Source: Streptomyces chattanoogensis
Lineage (GTDB): Bacteria; Actinomycetota; Actinomycetes; Streptomycetales; Streptomycetaceae
NCBI RefSeq assembly: GCF_001294335.1
Contig: NZ_LGKG01000057.1
Coordinates: 70,605-134,604, forward strand
DNA: 64,000 nt
Direction of reading: 5' to 3'
Below the pieces are notes generated by a model that saw nothing but the letters and a program-made list of their open reading frames with translations, searched no databases and was not told the origin of the DNA. Positions 25,615 through 36,952 of this stretch are shown here, in pieces. The translations under genes and the position numbers were made by a program. Numbering within the stretch: the stretch's first letter is position 1; each line of letters opens with the position of its first letter.

Positions 25615-26217
25615 ATGAGCGAGCTGAGCACCCCCACCATCGGTGTGCTGGCCCTCCAGGGCGACGTCCGCGAGCACCTCAAGGCGCTCGCGGACGCCGG
25701 CGCCCAGGCGCGGCCGGTGCGCCGTCCCGAGGAGCTGGCCGAGGTCGACGGCCTGGTCATACCCGGCGGCGAGTCCACCACCATGTCCAAGCTGGCGATC
25801 GTCTTCGGCATGCTCGAGCCGCTGCGTGCCTTCGTGGCGGCGGGCAGGCCGGTCTACGGCACCTGCGCCGGCATGATCATGGTCGCGGACAAGCTGCTGG
25901 ACGCCCGGGAGGACCAGGAGACTTTCGGCGGCGTCGACATGATCGTGCGCCGTAACGCCTTCGGGCGGCAGAACGAGTCCTTCGAGGCGGCCATCGACGT
26001 CGCCGGCATCCCCGGCGGACCCGTCGAGGGCGTCTTCATCCGGGCGCCCTGGGTCGAGTCGGTCGGCGCCGCGGTCGAGGTCCTGGCGACGTACGACGGG
26101 CACACGGTGGCCGTCCGGCAGGGTAACGTCCTGGCCACGTCGTTCCACCCGGAACTCACCGGCGACCACCGGGTCCACGGCCTGTTCGTGGAGATGGTGC
26201 GCAGCGCGGCCCGGTGA
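25615..26217 (+). CDS. pdxT: Pyridoxal 5'-phosphate synthase glutaminase subunit PdxT
   Basis: A 200-residue class I glutamine amidotransferase. It has IPGGESTTM near residue 50, the nucleophile in GTCAGMIM (Cys about 83), and the His-Glu of the triad in SFHPELTGD. It hydrolyses glutamine and channels ammonia to PdxS. The start is ATG 25615. Confidence 0.97.
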   Translation: MSELSTPTIGVLALQGDVREHLKALADAGAQARPVRRPEELAEVDGLVIPGGESTTMSKLAIVFGMLEPLRAFVAAGRPVYGTCAGMIMVADKLLDAREDQETFGGVDMIVRRNAFGRQNESFEAAIDVAGIPGGPVEGVFIRAPWVESVGAAVEVLATYDGHTVAVRQGNVLATSFHPELTGDHRVHGLFVEMVRSAAR

Positions 26218-26303
26218 CTCGGCTGAGTAACACCCGGTGATCCAGCCCCGGTAGGATCGATGGCGTTCGTTTCAGAAGTGGGTTACGCGAAGGAGACAGG
26301 CGG

Positions 26304-27056
26304 ATGTCCGGCCACTCTAAATGGGCTACGACGAAGCACAAGAAGGCCGTGATCGATGCCAAGCGCGGCAAGCTCTTCGCGAAGCTGATCAAGAATATCG
26401 AGGTCGCGGCGCGCACCGGTGGCGCCGACGTCGACGGCAACCCGACTCTCTTCGACGCCATCCAGAAGGCGAAGAAGAGCTCGGTCCCCAACAAGAACAT
26501 CGACTCCGCGGTCAAGCGCGGCGCGGGTCTCGAGGCCGGCGGCGCCGACTACGAGACCATCATGTACGAGGGTTACGGCCCCAACGGTGTGGCGGTGCTC
26601 ATCGAGTGCCTCACCGACAACCGCAACCGCGCCGCCTCGGACGTCCGCGTCGCGATGACCCGTAACGGCGGCTCGATGGCCGACCCGGGTTCGGTGTCGT
26701 ACCTGTTCAACCGCAAGGGCGTGGTGATCGTCCCCAAGGGCGAGCTGACCGAGGACGACGTCCTGGGCGCGGTCCTGGACGCGGGCGCCGAGGAAGTCAA
26801 CGACCTCGGTGAGTCCTTCGAGGTGCTCAGCGAGGCCACCGACCTGGTCGGGGTCCGTTCCGCGCTCCAGGAGGCGGGCATCGACTACGACTCGGCCGAC
26901 GCCAACTTCGTCCCGACCATGCAGGTCGAGCTGGAGGAAGAGGGCGCGCGCAAGATCTTCAAGCTGATCGACGCGCTGGAGGACAGCGACGACGTGCAGA
27001 ACGTCTTCGCCAACTTCGACGTCTCGGACGATGTCATGGCCAAGGTGGACGCCTGA
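26304..27056 (+). CDS. YebC/PmpR family protein
   Basis: A 250-residue protein beginning [15 protein letters not shown], the hallmark of the YebC/PmpR/TACO1 family. Members have been described as transcription regulators and, more recently, as factors that help ribosomes through stalling sequences. TAGGAT at 26252-26257 is a possible -10. It lies between pdxT and ruvC; the juxtaposition with ruvCAB is widely conserved. Confidence 0.95.
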   Translation: MSGHSKWATTKHKKAVIDAKRGKLFAKLIKNIEVAARTGGADVDGNPTLFDAIQKAKKSSVPNKNIDSAVKRGAGLEAGGADYETIMYEGYGPNGVAVLIECLTDNRNRAASDVRVAMTRNGGSMADPGSVSYLFNRKGVVIVPKGELTEDDVLGAVLDAGAEEVNDLGESFEVLSEATDLVGVRSALQEAGIDYDSADANFVPTMQVELEEEGARKIFKLIDALEDSDDVQNVFANFDVSDDVMAKVDA

Positions 27057-27082
27057 GAACGGGCCCATCACGGCTGACGCAC

Positions 27083-27116
27083 ACGGGCCGACGGGGATCA
27101 CACCCCGTCGGCCCGT
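27083..27116 (+). terminator. Hairpin terminator after yebC-family gene
   Basis: A perfect 14-bp stem (27083-27096 with 27103-27116) with a 6-nt loop. It insulates the ruvC promoter from upstream transcription. Confidence 0.85.
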
Positions 27117-27178
27117 CGCGTTCCCGGGGCCGGTCCCGGTCCTGGCCCCGGTGCCGCGCGACGGGCGGTGCCACCGGA

Positions 27179-27201
27179 TTGTCAGTGCCACCCGCTACTG
27201 T
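27179..27201 (+). promoter_or_regulatory. PafBC-type DNA damage promoter of ruvC
   Basis: TTGTCAGTG (27179-27187), exactly 8 nt, then TACTGT (27196-27201). This matches the RecA-NDp motif tTGTCRGtg-N8-TAnnnT of LexA-independent DNA damage genes in actinobacteria. Expected transcription start is about 27209. Confidence 0.7.
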
Positions 27202-27251
27202 GCTGAGCAGGGGATCTTCCGTCCCCCCGTGGGGGAGCGGCGGGCCGAAAC

Positions 27252-27370
27252 GGTACGGCAGATACCCCGCAGGTACGACAGCACCAAGCAGGCACGGCAG
27301 GTCCCGGGCAGACACGGCAGGCACCGGGCAGGCACGGCAGGTGCCGGGCAAGTACGGCATCAGGTACGGC
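27252..27370 (+). repeat. 20-bp tandem repeat array in the ruvC leader
   Basis: The 331-nt gap 27057-27387 holds a terminator, the ruvC promoter and then about six head-to-tail copies of a 19-20 bp unit with consensus GGYACGGCAGGTMCCGGGCA, at 27252-27271, 27272-27290, 27291-27310, 27311-27330, 27331-27350 and a partial copy to 27370. They lie downstream of the promoter, so they should be transcribed as 5' leader. Confidence 0.8.
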
Positions 27371-27387
27371 ATGAGGGGAGGGGCACC

Positions 27388-27936
27388 GTGAAGGTGCTCG
27401 GGGTGGACCCGGGGCTGACGCGCTGCGGGGTCGGCGTGGTGGAAGGGGTGGCGGGGCGCCCGCTGACGATGGCCGGAGTCGGGGTCGTACGGACCCCCGC
27501 GGACGCCGACATCGCACACCGCCTCGTCCTCATCGAGCAGGGAATAGAGGCCTGGCTCGATGAACACCGCCCCGAATTCGTCGCCGTGGAGCGGGTGTTC
27601 AGCCAGCACAACGTCCGTACGGTCATGGGCACCGCCCAGGCCAGCGCGGTCGCCATGCTCTGCGCCGCGCGCCGCGGACTGCCGGTCGCGCTGCACACCC
27701 CCAGCGAGGTCAAGGCCGCCGTGACCGGATCCGGGCGGGCCGACAAGGCGCAGGTCGGCGCGATGGTGACGCGGCTGCTGCGGCTCGACGCACCACCGAA
27801 GCCGGCCGATGCCGCCGACGCCCTCGCCCTCGCCATCTGTCACATCTGGCGCGCCCCCGCGGTCAACCGCCTCCAGCAGGCGCATGCCGCGGCCCGCCGC
27901 GCCGCTCCCGTACGCACGCCGAAGGGCACCCGATGA
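27388..27936 (+). CDS. ruvC: Holliday junction endodeoxyribonuclease RuvC
   Basis: A 182-residue RNase-H-fold resolvase that cuts four-way DNA junctions. Catalytic acidic residues are in [12 protein letters not shown] (Asp7), [11 protein letters not shown] (Glu) and [14 protein letters not shown] (Asp pair). GTG 27388 follows a strong GGGGAGGGG. It begins the ruvCAB operon, overlapping ruvA by ATGA. Confidence 0.96.
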   Translation: MKVLGVDPGLTRCGVGVVEGVAGRPLTMAGVGVVRTPADADIAHRLVLIEQGIEAWLDEHRPEFVAVERVFSQHNVRTVMGTAQASAVAMLCAARRGLPVALHTPSEVKAAVTGSGRADKAQVGAMVTRLLRLDAPPKPADAADALALAICHIWRAPAVNRLQQAHAAARRAAPVRTPKGTR

Positions 27937-28553
27937 TCGCTTTTGTCTCCGGCCCGGTCGCGGCCCTGGCTCCCGACTCCGCCGTCGTCGAGGTCGGCGG
28001 TATCGGCATGGCCGTCCAGTGCACGCCCAACACCCTGTCCGGGCTGCGGGTGGGGGAGCAGACCAGGATCGCCACCTCGCTCGTCGTCCGCGAGGACTCG
28101 CTGACGCTGTACGGATTCGCCGACGACGACGAGCGCCAGACCTTCGAGCTGCTGCAGACCGCCAGCGGCGTCGGGCCCCGGCTCGCCCAGGCCATGCTGG
28201 CCGTGCACTCCCCGGACACACTGCGGCTGGCGGTCGCCAACGGGGACGAGAAGACGCTGACCGCCGTGCCGGGCATCGGCAAGAAGGGTGCGCAGAAGCT
28301 GCTGCTCGAGCTCAAGGACCGGCTCGGCGCACCGGTGGGCACGAACCGGGCGGGCGTCGGCGCCGCCGTCACGTCCGGCTGGCGCGATCAGCTGCATGCC
28401 GCGCTGATCGGCCTCGGCTATGCCACCCGCGAGGCGGACGAGGCGCTGGACGCGGTCGCCCCGCAGGCCGAGGCGGCGCTCGCCGACGGCACCCAGCCGC
28501 AGGTGCCCAAGCTGCTCAAGGCCGCCCTGCAGACCCTGAACCGCGCGCGATGA
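27933..28553 (+). CDS. ruvA: Holliday junction DNA helicase subunit RuvA
   Basis: A 206-residue junction-binding tetramer subunit. The OB-fold start [13 protein letters not shown], helix-hairpin-helix motifs ([13 protein letters not shown] and [13 protein letters not shown]) and the C-terminal domain that binds RuvB are present. It directs the RuvB motor to the junction. Confidence 0.96.
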   Translation: MIAFVSGPVAALAPDSAVVEVGGIGMAVQCTPNTLSGLRVGEQTRIATSLVVREDSLTLYGFADDDERQTFELLQTASGVGPRLAQAMLAVHSPDTLRLAVANGDEKTLTAVPGIGKKGAQKLLLELKDRLGAPVGTNRAGVGAAVTSGWRDQLHAALIGLGYATREADEALDAVAPQAEAALADGTQPQVPKLLKAALQTLNRAR

Positions 28554-28635
28554 CATCTGCCGGACGGGCCCCGCGCCCCCGACCGTACGACCACCCCGGC
28601 GGCCCGGCCGCCCCGACCCCGCGAGGCAATCCGCA

Positions 28636-29721
28636 GTGAACTGGGACGAGACCGAGGAGACCGACGGCGCGGCCGCCGGCGGGCCCGAGCGGCTGGTGGC
28701 GGCCGACGCCGACGGCGAGGACACCGCCGTCGAGGCCGCGCTGCGCCCCAAGGACCTGGAGGAATTCGTCGGCCAGGAGCGGGTGCGCGAACAGCTCGAC
28801 CTGGTGCTGCGGGCCGCCCGAGCCCGCGGCGCCACCGCCGATCACGTCCTGCTCTCCGGGGCGCCGGGCCTGGGCAAGACGACCCTCTCGATGATCATCG
28901 CGGCCGAGATGGGCGCCCCGATCCGGATCACCTCCGGCCCCGCCATCCAGCACGCCGGCGATCTCGCCGCGATCCTCTCCTCCCTCCAGGAGGGCGAGGT
29001 GCTCTTCCTCGACGAGATCCACCGGATGTCGCGGCCCGCCGAGGAGATGCTCTATATGGCGATGGAGGACTTCCGGGTCGACGTGATCGTGGGGAAGGGG
29101 CCGGGTGCCACCGCCATTCCCCTCGAACTCCCGCCGTTCACCCTGGTCGGCGCCACGACCCGGGCCGGTCTGCTGCCGCCCCCGCTGCGCGACCGCTTCG
29201 GCTTCACCGGCCATATGGAGTTCTACGCCCCGGCCGAGCTGGAGCGGGTCATCCACCGCTCGGCGGGCCTGCTGGACGTCGACATAGCGCCGGAGGGCGC
29301 CGCGGAGATCGCCGGCCGCTCCCGCGGCACGCCCCGTATCGCCAACCGTCTGCTGCGCCGCGTCCGCGACTACGCCCAGGTCAAGGCCGACGGGGTGATC
29401 ACCCGCGAGACCGCCTCCCAGGCCCTCGATGTCTACGAGGTCGACGGCCGCGGCCTGGACCGCCTGGACCGCGCCGTGCTCACGGCGCTGCTCAAGCTGT
29501 TCGGCGGCGGCCCGGTGGGCCTGTCCACGCTGGCGGTCGCGGTGGGGGAGGAGCGCGAGACCGTCGAGGAGGTCGCCGAGCCCTTCCTCGTACGGGAGGG
29601 ACTGCTGGCCAGGACGCCGCGCGGCCGGATCGCCACGCCCGCGGCCTGGACGCACATGGGGCTGGTCCCGCCGCAGCAGCAGCCGGGTGCGGGCGGGCAA
29701 CAGGGACTGTTCGGACCGTGA
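28636..29721 (+). CDS. ruvB: Holliday junction branch migration ATPase RuvB
   Basis: A 361-residue AAA+ motor. Walker A is GAPGLGKTT, Walker B is LFLDEIHR, sensor 1 lies in [11 protein letters not shown], and the C-terminal winged helix ends near [12 protein letters not shown]. It starts at GTG 28636, 82 nt after ruvA, with GAGG upstream; the gap is longer than the overlap between ruvC and ruvA but has no obvious terminator. Confidence 0.96.
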   Translation: MNWDETEETDGAAAGGPERLVAADADGEDTAVEAALRPKDLEEFVGQERVREQLDLVLRAARARGATADHVLLSGAPGLGKTTLSMIIAAEMGAPIRITSGPAIQHAGDLAAILSSLQEGEVLFLDEIHRMSRPAEEMLYMAMEDFRVDVIVGKGPGATAIPLELPPFTLVGATTRAGLLPPPLRDRFGFTGHMEFYAPAELERVIHRSAGLLDVDIAPEGAAEIAGRSRGTPRIANRLLRRVRDYAQVKADGVITRETASQALDVYEVDGRGLDRLDRAVLTALLKLFGGGPVGLSTLAVAVGEERETVEEVAEPFLVREGLLARTPRGRIATPAAWTHMGLVPPQQQPGAGGQQGLFGP

Positions 29722-29768
29722 CGGCGCGGAGAGTCGCCCGGTCAGGAACTGCGGTGCGATGCTGAGCG

Positions 29769-29798
29769 TTGTTCCTGTGGTGGGGACTCGCTTAGACT
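29769..29798 (+). promoter_or_regulatory. Probable promoter of yajC-secDF
   Basis: TTGTTC (29769-29774), 18 nt, then TAGACT (29793-29798), about 85 nt upstream of the yajC start. Confidence 0.55.
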
Positions 29799-29883
29799 CC
29801 GCCGATGCCGTCCGTACGGACCGGCATACCCACCCCCGTATATCAGACCGCGGACCAGCGGTCGTGCGAAGGATGTCCGTCCC

Positions 29884-30435
29884 GTGCCCAGTAGTATCGT
29901 GACTCTCCTCCCCTTCATCGTCCTCATCGGGGCCATGTTCCTGATGACCCGGTCGGCCAAGAAGAAGCAGCAGGCGGCGCAGCAGATGCGCAACGAGATG
30001 CAGCCTGGCACCGGCATCCGGACGATCGGGGGCATGTACGCCACCGTCAAGGAAATCCACGAGGACTCCGTCCTCCTGGAGGTGGCACCGGGCGTGCACG
30101 CCATTTACGCCAAGAACGCCATCGGCGCGGTGCTCGCCGATGACGAGTACAACCGCATCCTGGACGGCGCCGACCCGATCAAGACCGATGAGCCGGTCGT
30201 TCCGGACGACGCCTCGTCGCTGACCGGCGCCATCGCGGATGAGGACACCGACCAGGCCAAGGCCGACAAGATCGACCTGGGTAAGGACGCCCCAAAGGCC
30301 GACGACGCCGAGCAGCCGGCCGCCAAGGCCGACAAGGCCGACAAGGACGCCGACGCCGATGACGCGAAGGACGCCGCCAAGGCCGACGCGGAATCCGCCG
30401 AGGAGGACAAGAAGTCCGGCGGCGAAGCGAAGTAG
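29884..30435 (+). CDS. yajC: Preprotein translocase accessory subunit YajC
   Basis: A 183-residue protein with one N-terminal transmembrane helix (about 4-21), the conserved KKKQQAAQQMRNEMQPGTGIRTIGGMYATV block, and a long C-terminal tail of Asp, Ala and Lys (residues 120-183), which is typical of streptomycete YajC. It associates with SecDF in the membrane. GTG 29884 follows AAGGA. Confidence 0.92.
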   Translation: MPSSIVTLLPFIVLIGAMFLMTRSAKKKQQAAQQMRNEMQPGTGIRTIGGMYATVKEIHEDSVLLEVAPGVHAIYAKNAIGAVLADDEYNRILDGADPIKTDEPVVPDDASSLTGAIADEDTDQAKADKIDLGKDAPKADDAEQPAAKADKADKDADADDAKDAAKADAESAEEDKKSGGEAK

Positions 30436-30447
30436 TCCGCCCCCGAG

Positions 30448-30487
30448 GGAACCGCGCTGCGCCGCGCGTACGGCGCACCGCGGTTCC
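30448..30487 (+). terminator. Hairpin between yajC and secD
   Basis: A two-part stem (9 bp 30448-30456 with 30479-30487, and 7 bp 30458-30464 with 30471-30477) around a 6-nt loop. TAGGCT at 30497-30502 just beyond it could be a -10 for secD, so this may be a partial terminator or processing site. Confidence 0.6.
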
Positions 30488-30586
30488 ATGACGGTCTAGG
30501 CTCCGGCGGGGGGCACGTCCCCACAAGACTTCGTGGCCGCTCGGCAACACCCGAAGCCGAGGGGTTGGACAGGGAGATACGAGAAG

Positions 30587-32380
30587 GTGGCAGCACCGAA
30601 AAAGGGCCGCAGGGCGCCCGCCGGCCAAGGGCATCCGGGCCGCACCCTGGTCCTGGTCCTGATCGCGATGATCGGGCTGGTCGGCGGGATGTTCTATTAC
30701 GGCCATCTGACGCCGCGGCTGGGCATCGACCTGGCGGGCGGCACCAGCTTCACGCTGGCGGCCAAGAACCAGCCGGGCAAGCCCAACGCGATCAACGAGA
30801 CCAATATGAACACCGCCGCCGACATCATGGAGCGGCGGGTCAACGGTCTCGGTGTGTCCGAGACCGAGGTCCAGACGCAGGGCAGCGACCACATCATCGT
30901 GAACATCCCCAAGGGGACGGACGCGAAGCAGGCCCGCCAGCAGGTCGGCACCACCGCTCAGCTCGGCTTCCGGCCGGTGCTGACCATCGCCGCCGGCGCC
31001 AAGACCCCCGAGCCCAAGCCCAACCCCTCCAAGAGCGGCAGCAGCGGTAAGGATGGCCAGGACAAGGGAGCCAAGGGCGAGCAGGCCACGGGCAAGCAGG
31101 GCACCCAGCAGAAGGCCTCGCCCTCGGCGACGCCCGACGCCAAGCCCACCGCACAGGGCCGCGCGGTCACGGACTCCCTGAAGAAGGCACCGTCCGCCAA
31201 GCCCACCCCGTCCGGCTCCCCGTCCGGCAAGCCCTCCAAGCAGCCTCCGGTGCCGCCCACCGGTGACGGGGGCATCCCGCAGGCCCTCCAGAAGCAGCTC
31301 GACGCGCTGGACTGCTCCACTCCGCAGGGCCGCGCCCTGGCCGGCACCAAGGCCGCCGGCACCAGGCCCGCCGATCCGGTCGTCGCCTGCAGCCAGGACG
31401 GCCGGCAGAAGTACGCGCTCGGTCCGGTCGCCGTCGAGGGCATGGACGTCAGCTCCGCCAAGGCCGTCTTCGACAACGACACGGCCCAGGGCTGGATCGT
31501 CCAGATGGACTTCACCTCCGAGGGCGGCAAGAAGTTCGCGGACATCACCGGCAAGCTCGCCAACAAGATGCAGCCGCAGAACCAGTTCGGGATCGTCCTC
31601 GACGGCGCGGTCGTCTCCGCTCCGTCGGTCAGCAAGGCGATCATGGGCGGCAACGCCACCATCTCCGGCGGCTTCACCCAGCAGTCCGCCGAGGACCTGG
31701 GCAACATGCTGTCGTACGGCGCCCTGCCGCTCTCCTTCAAGATCGACGACGAGACCACGGTCACCGCGGCGCTCGGCGGTGAGCAGCTGCACGCCGGTCT
31801 GCTCGCCGGTGCGATCGGCCTCGGACTGGTCGTCATCTACCTGATCGCCTACTACCGGGGGCTGTCGCTGGTAGCGCTGGCGAGCCTCCTCGTGTCGGCC
31901 ATACTGACGTACGCGATCATGACGTTGCTGGGCCCGGCCATCGGGTTCGCGCTGAACCTCCCGGCGGTCTGCGGCGCCATCGTCGCCATCGGTATCACCG
32001 CCGACTCGTTCATCGTCTACTTCGAACGCATCCGGGACGAGATCCGCGAGGGCCGCACCCTGCGCCCGGCCGTCGAGCGCGGCTGGCCCCGTGCCCGCCG
32101 GACGATCCTGGTCTCCGACTTCGTGTCGTTCCTGGCCGCCGCGGTGCTGTTCATCGTCACCGTCGGCAAGGTGAAGGGCTTTGCGTTCACGCTCGGTCTG
32201 ACCACCCTGCTCGACGTCGTCGTGGTCTTCTTCTTCACCAAGCCGCTGATGACGCTGCTGGCCCGGCGGAAGTTCTTCGCCGACGGCCACCCCTGGTCCG
32301 GTCTCGACCCCAAGCGCCTGGGCGCCAAGCCGCCGCTGCGCCGCCGTCGCACCGCCCCCACCCAGACGAAGGAGGCGTGA
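30587..32380 (+). CDS. secD: Protein translocase subunit SecD
   Basis: A 597-residue RND-fold membrane protein that uses the proton gradient to complete Sec export. It has an N-terminal TM, the diagnostic LGIDLAGGTSFTL, the periplasmic-type P1 region, FGIVLDGAVVSAPSV, and the C-terminal five-helix bundle with ADSFIVYFERIRDEIREG. A disordered Lys/Pro/Ser/Gly-rich insertion (about 138-230) interrupts P1. GTG 30587 was chosen over an upstream GTG at 30533 because of GGGAG and the typical N-terminus. Confidence 0.94.
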   Translation: MAAPKKGRRAPAGQGHPGRTLVLVLIAMIGLVGGMFYYGHLTPRLGIDLAGGTSFTLAAKNQPGKPNAINETNMNTAADIMERRVNGLGVSETEVQTQGSDHIIVNIPKGTDAKQARQQVGTTAQLGFRPVLTIAAGAKTPEPKPNPSKSGSSGKDGQDKGAKGEQATGKQGTQQKASPSATPDAKPTAQGRAVTDSLKKAPSAKPTPSGSPSGKPSKQPPVPPTGDGGIPQALQKQLDALDCSTPQGRALAGTKAAGTRPADPVVACSQDGRQKYALGPVAVEGMDVSSAKAVFDNDTAQGWIVQMDFTSEGGKKFADITGKLANKMQPQNQFGIVLDGAVVSAPSVSKAIMGGNATISGGFTQQSAEDLGNMLSYGALPLSFKIDDETTVTAALGGEQLHAGLLAGAIGLGLVVIYLIAYYRGLSLVALASLLVSAILTYAIMTLLGPAIGFALNLPAVCGAIVAIGITADSFIVYFERIRDEIREGRTLRPAVERGWPRARRTILVSDFVSFLAAAVLFIVTVGKVKGFAFTLGLTTLLDVVVVFFFTKPLMTLLARRKFFADGHPWSGLDPKRLGAKPPLRRRRTAPTQTKEA

Positions 32381-32381
32381 G

Positions 32382-33500
32382 ATGTCCAAGCTCGGAAGCA
32401 TCGGCGCCCGGCTCTACCGCGGTGAGGTCGGCTATGACTTCATCGGCAAGCGGAAGATCTGGTACGGCATCTCCATCCTCATCACCATCACGGCCCTCGT
32501 CGGCCTGGCGGTGCGGGGGCTGAACTTCGGTATCGAGTTCTCCGGCGGTGCGGTCTTCACCACGTCCAAGACCGCCGTGTCCGCCTCCCATGCCCAGCAC
32601 ACCGCCGAGTCGGCGGCGCCCGGCCACCAGGCGATGGTGCAGAAGCTCGGGGACGGCTCGCTGCGCATCCAGATCAGCGGCCTGGACACCAAGCAGTCGC
32701 TGCCCGTCCAGGAGCAGGTCGCCAAGGACCTCAAGATCCCGGTCAAGGACGTCAACACCCAGCTGGTCGGCCCGAGCTGGGGCGAGCAGATCGCCAACAA
32801 GGCCTGGCTGGGCCTGGGGATCTTCATGGTCCTCGTGGTGATCTATCTGGCCATCGCCTTCGAGTGGCGGATGGCGGTGTCCGCCCTGATCGCGCTGGTC
32901 CACGACCTCACGATCACCGTCGGCATCTACGCCCTGGTCGGCTTCGAGGTCACCCCGGGCACGGTCATCGGCCTGCTGACCATCCTCGGTTACTCCCTCT
33001 ACGACACGGTCGTCGTCTTCGACAGCCTCAAGGAAGCCTCCAAGGACATCACCAAGCAGTCCCGCTTCACCTACAGCGAGATCGCCAACCGCAGCATCAA
33101 CGGCACTCTGGTGCGGTCCATCAACACCACGGTCGTGGCGCTGCTCCCGGTCGCCGGTCTGCTGTTCGTCGGCGGCGGTTTCCTGGGCGCGGGCATGCTC
33201 AACGACATCTCGCTGGCGCTGTTCGTGGGTCTCGCCGCCGGTGCGTACTCCTCGATCTTCATCGCCACTCCGCTGGTCGCCGACCTCAAGGAGCGCGAGC
33301 CGGCGATGAAGGCGCTGGCCAAGCGGGTGAAGGCGAAGCGCGCCTCGGCCGCGGCCAAGGAGGCCGACCGGGAGGACGCGCCGGGCCAGGGGCCGGACGC
33401 CGGGGAGGGGGCCGAGGACGACGCCGCCGTCGTCGGCCCGCGTCACCAGCCCGCCTCCCGTAACCGCGGCCGCGGCCGCCCGTCGGGCAAGCGCCGATGA
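32382..33500 (+). CDS. secF: Protein translocase subunit SecF
   Basis: A 372-residue partner of SecD, beginning 1 nt after its stop. It has six predicted helices, the FGIEFSGGAVF motif near residue 50, SLYDTVVVFDSLKE, and the closing region GAYSSIFIATPLVADLKEREP, followed by a charged tail rich in Lys, Arg, Glu and Asp (about 310-372). Its stop overlaps apt (ATGA). Confidence 0.95.
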   Translation: MSKLGSIGARLYRGEVGYDFIGKRKIWYGISILITITALVGLAVRGLNFGIEFSGGAVFTTSKTAVSASHAQHTAESAAPGHQAMVQKLGDGSLRIQISGLDTKQSLPVQEQVAKDLKIPVKDVNTQLVGPSWGEQIANKAWLGLGIFMVLVVIYLAIAFEWRMAVSALIALVHDLTITVGIYALVGFEVTPGTVIGLLTILGYSLYDTVVVFDSLKEASKDITKQSRFTYSEIANRSINGTLVRSINTTVVALLPVAGLLFVGGGFLGAGMLNDISLALFVGLAAGAYSSIFIATPLVADLKEREPAMKALAKRVKAKRASAAAKEADREDAPGQGPDAGEGAEDDAAVVGPRHQPASRNRGRGRPSGKRR

Positions 33501-34045
33501 CGGCCCCCGCCGCGCTGCGCGAGCTGCTGCTGAGCCGGATCACGGACGTCCCGGACTACCCGCAGCCGGGCGTGATGTTCAAGGACATCACCCCGCTGCT
33601 GGCCGACCCGGCCGCCTTTACCGCGCTGACCGACGCCCTTGCCGATCTGTGCGCCCGGCACCGCGCCGACAAGGTCGTCGGCCTGGAAGCCCGCGGTTTC
33701 ATCCTCGCCGCACCCGTCGCCGTACGGGCCGGGGTCGGCTTCGTCCCCGTGCGCAAGGCCGGCAAGCTGCCCGGCGCGACGCTGGGGCAGGCGTACGAGC
33801 TGGAGTACGGCACCGCCGAGATCGAGATGCACGCCGATGCGCTGGCCCCGGGGGACCGGGTGCTGGTGATCGACGACGTGCTGGCCACCGGTGGCACCGC
33901 CGACGCATCGCTGCAGCTCATCCGCCGTGCGGGCGCCGAGGTCGCGGGCGTCGCGGTGCTGCTGGAACTCGGGTTCCTCGACGGCCGCCAGCGGCTGGAG
34001 CAGGGCCTGAAGGGCGCTCCGCTGGAGGCCCTGATCACGGTCTGA
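33497..34045 (+). CDS. apt: Adenine phosphoribosyltransferase
   Basis: A 182-residue type I phosphoribosyltransferase converting adenine and PRPP to AMP. The PRPP loop is VLVIDDVLATGGT and GLEARGFILAAPVA is the family's second block. Translational overlap with secF and position just before relA are conserved in streptomycetes and link purine salvage to stringent response genes. Confidence 0.94.
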   Translation: MTAPAALRELLLSRITDVPDYPQPGVMFKDITPLLADPAAFTALTDALADLCARHRADKVVGLEARGFILAAPVAVRAGVGFVPVRKAGKLPGATLGQAYELEYGTAEIEMHADALAPGDRVLVIDDVLATGGTADASLQLIRRAGAEVAGVAVLLELGFLDGRQRLEQGLKGAPLEALITV

Positions 34046-34066
34046 CCGGCATCCTCCGGCATCTGA

Positions 34067-34109
34067 AGCGGCAGGGGCACCCGGGAATCTTCCGGGTGCC
34101 CCTGCCGCT
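34067..34109 (+). terminator. Long hairpin terminator after apt
   Basis: A perfect 18-bp stem (34067-34084 with 34092-34109) with a 7-nt loop. It separates the secDF-apt operon from relA. Confidence 0.9.
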
Positions 34110-34218
34110 GTGTCATGTACGGAACCATGGCCGCGGGAGAGCGCCGGCCGTGGGGTCGATACCATGGCACCCCGGCCTGTTCGTGGTATCGGGGTCCGGA
34201 ACCGCCTGAGGAGTGCTC

Positions 34219-36816
<2,598 letters not shown>

Positions 36817-36905
36817 CCCCCTTTGCGCCTGAACCGGCGCCGCTCTCGCGGAGGTGGCTGGTCGCCGTAGGGGTTCCTCAATTGATGGTTGCGGTTCCAA
36901 GAACG

Positions 36906-36945
36906 TGAGGCGGCCCCGGTACGCAGAGGTACCGGGGCCGCCTCA
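36906..36945. terminator. Bidirectional terminator between relA and DUF349 gene
   Basis: A perfect 17-bp inverted repeat (36906-36922 with 36929-36945) with a 6-nt loop between convergent genes. Confidence 0.9.
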
Positions 36946-36952
36946 GTGCTTC

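Noticed and set aside
22033..26178. Very long open frame on the minus strand (over 1300 codons) across pimA, the LemA-like gene and pdxS-pdxT
   Set aside because: It is antisense to well-recognised genes, is rich in Gly/Arg/Asp/Val as expected from the complement of GC-biased codons, and has no recognisable domain. Similar antisense frames at 46367-49243 and 33556-36900 were dismissed for the same reason.
27252..27370. Short direct repeats suggesting a CRISPR array
   Set aside because: The units are contiguous with no unique spacers and no cas genes nearby.
27117..27387. LexA (SOS) box controlling ruvC
   Set aside because: No CGAAC-N4-GTTCG-like palindrome is present; the promoter fits the PafBC-type motif instead.
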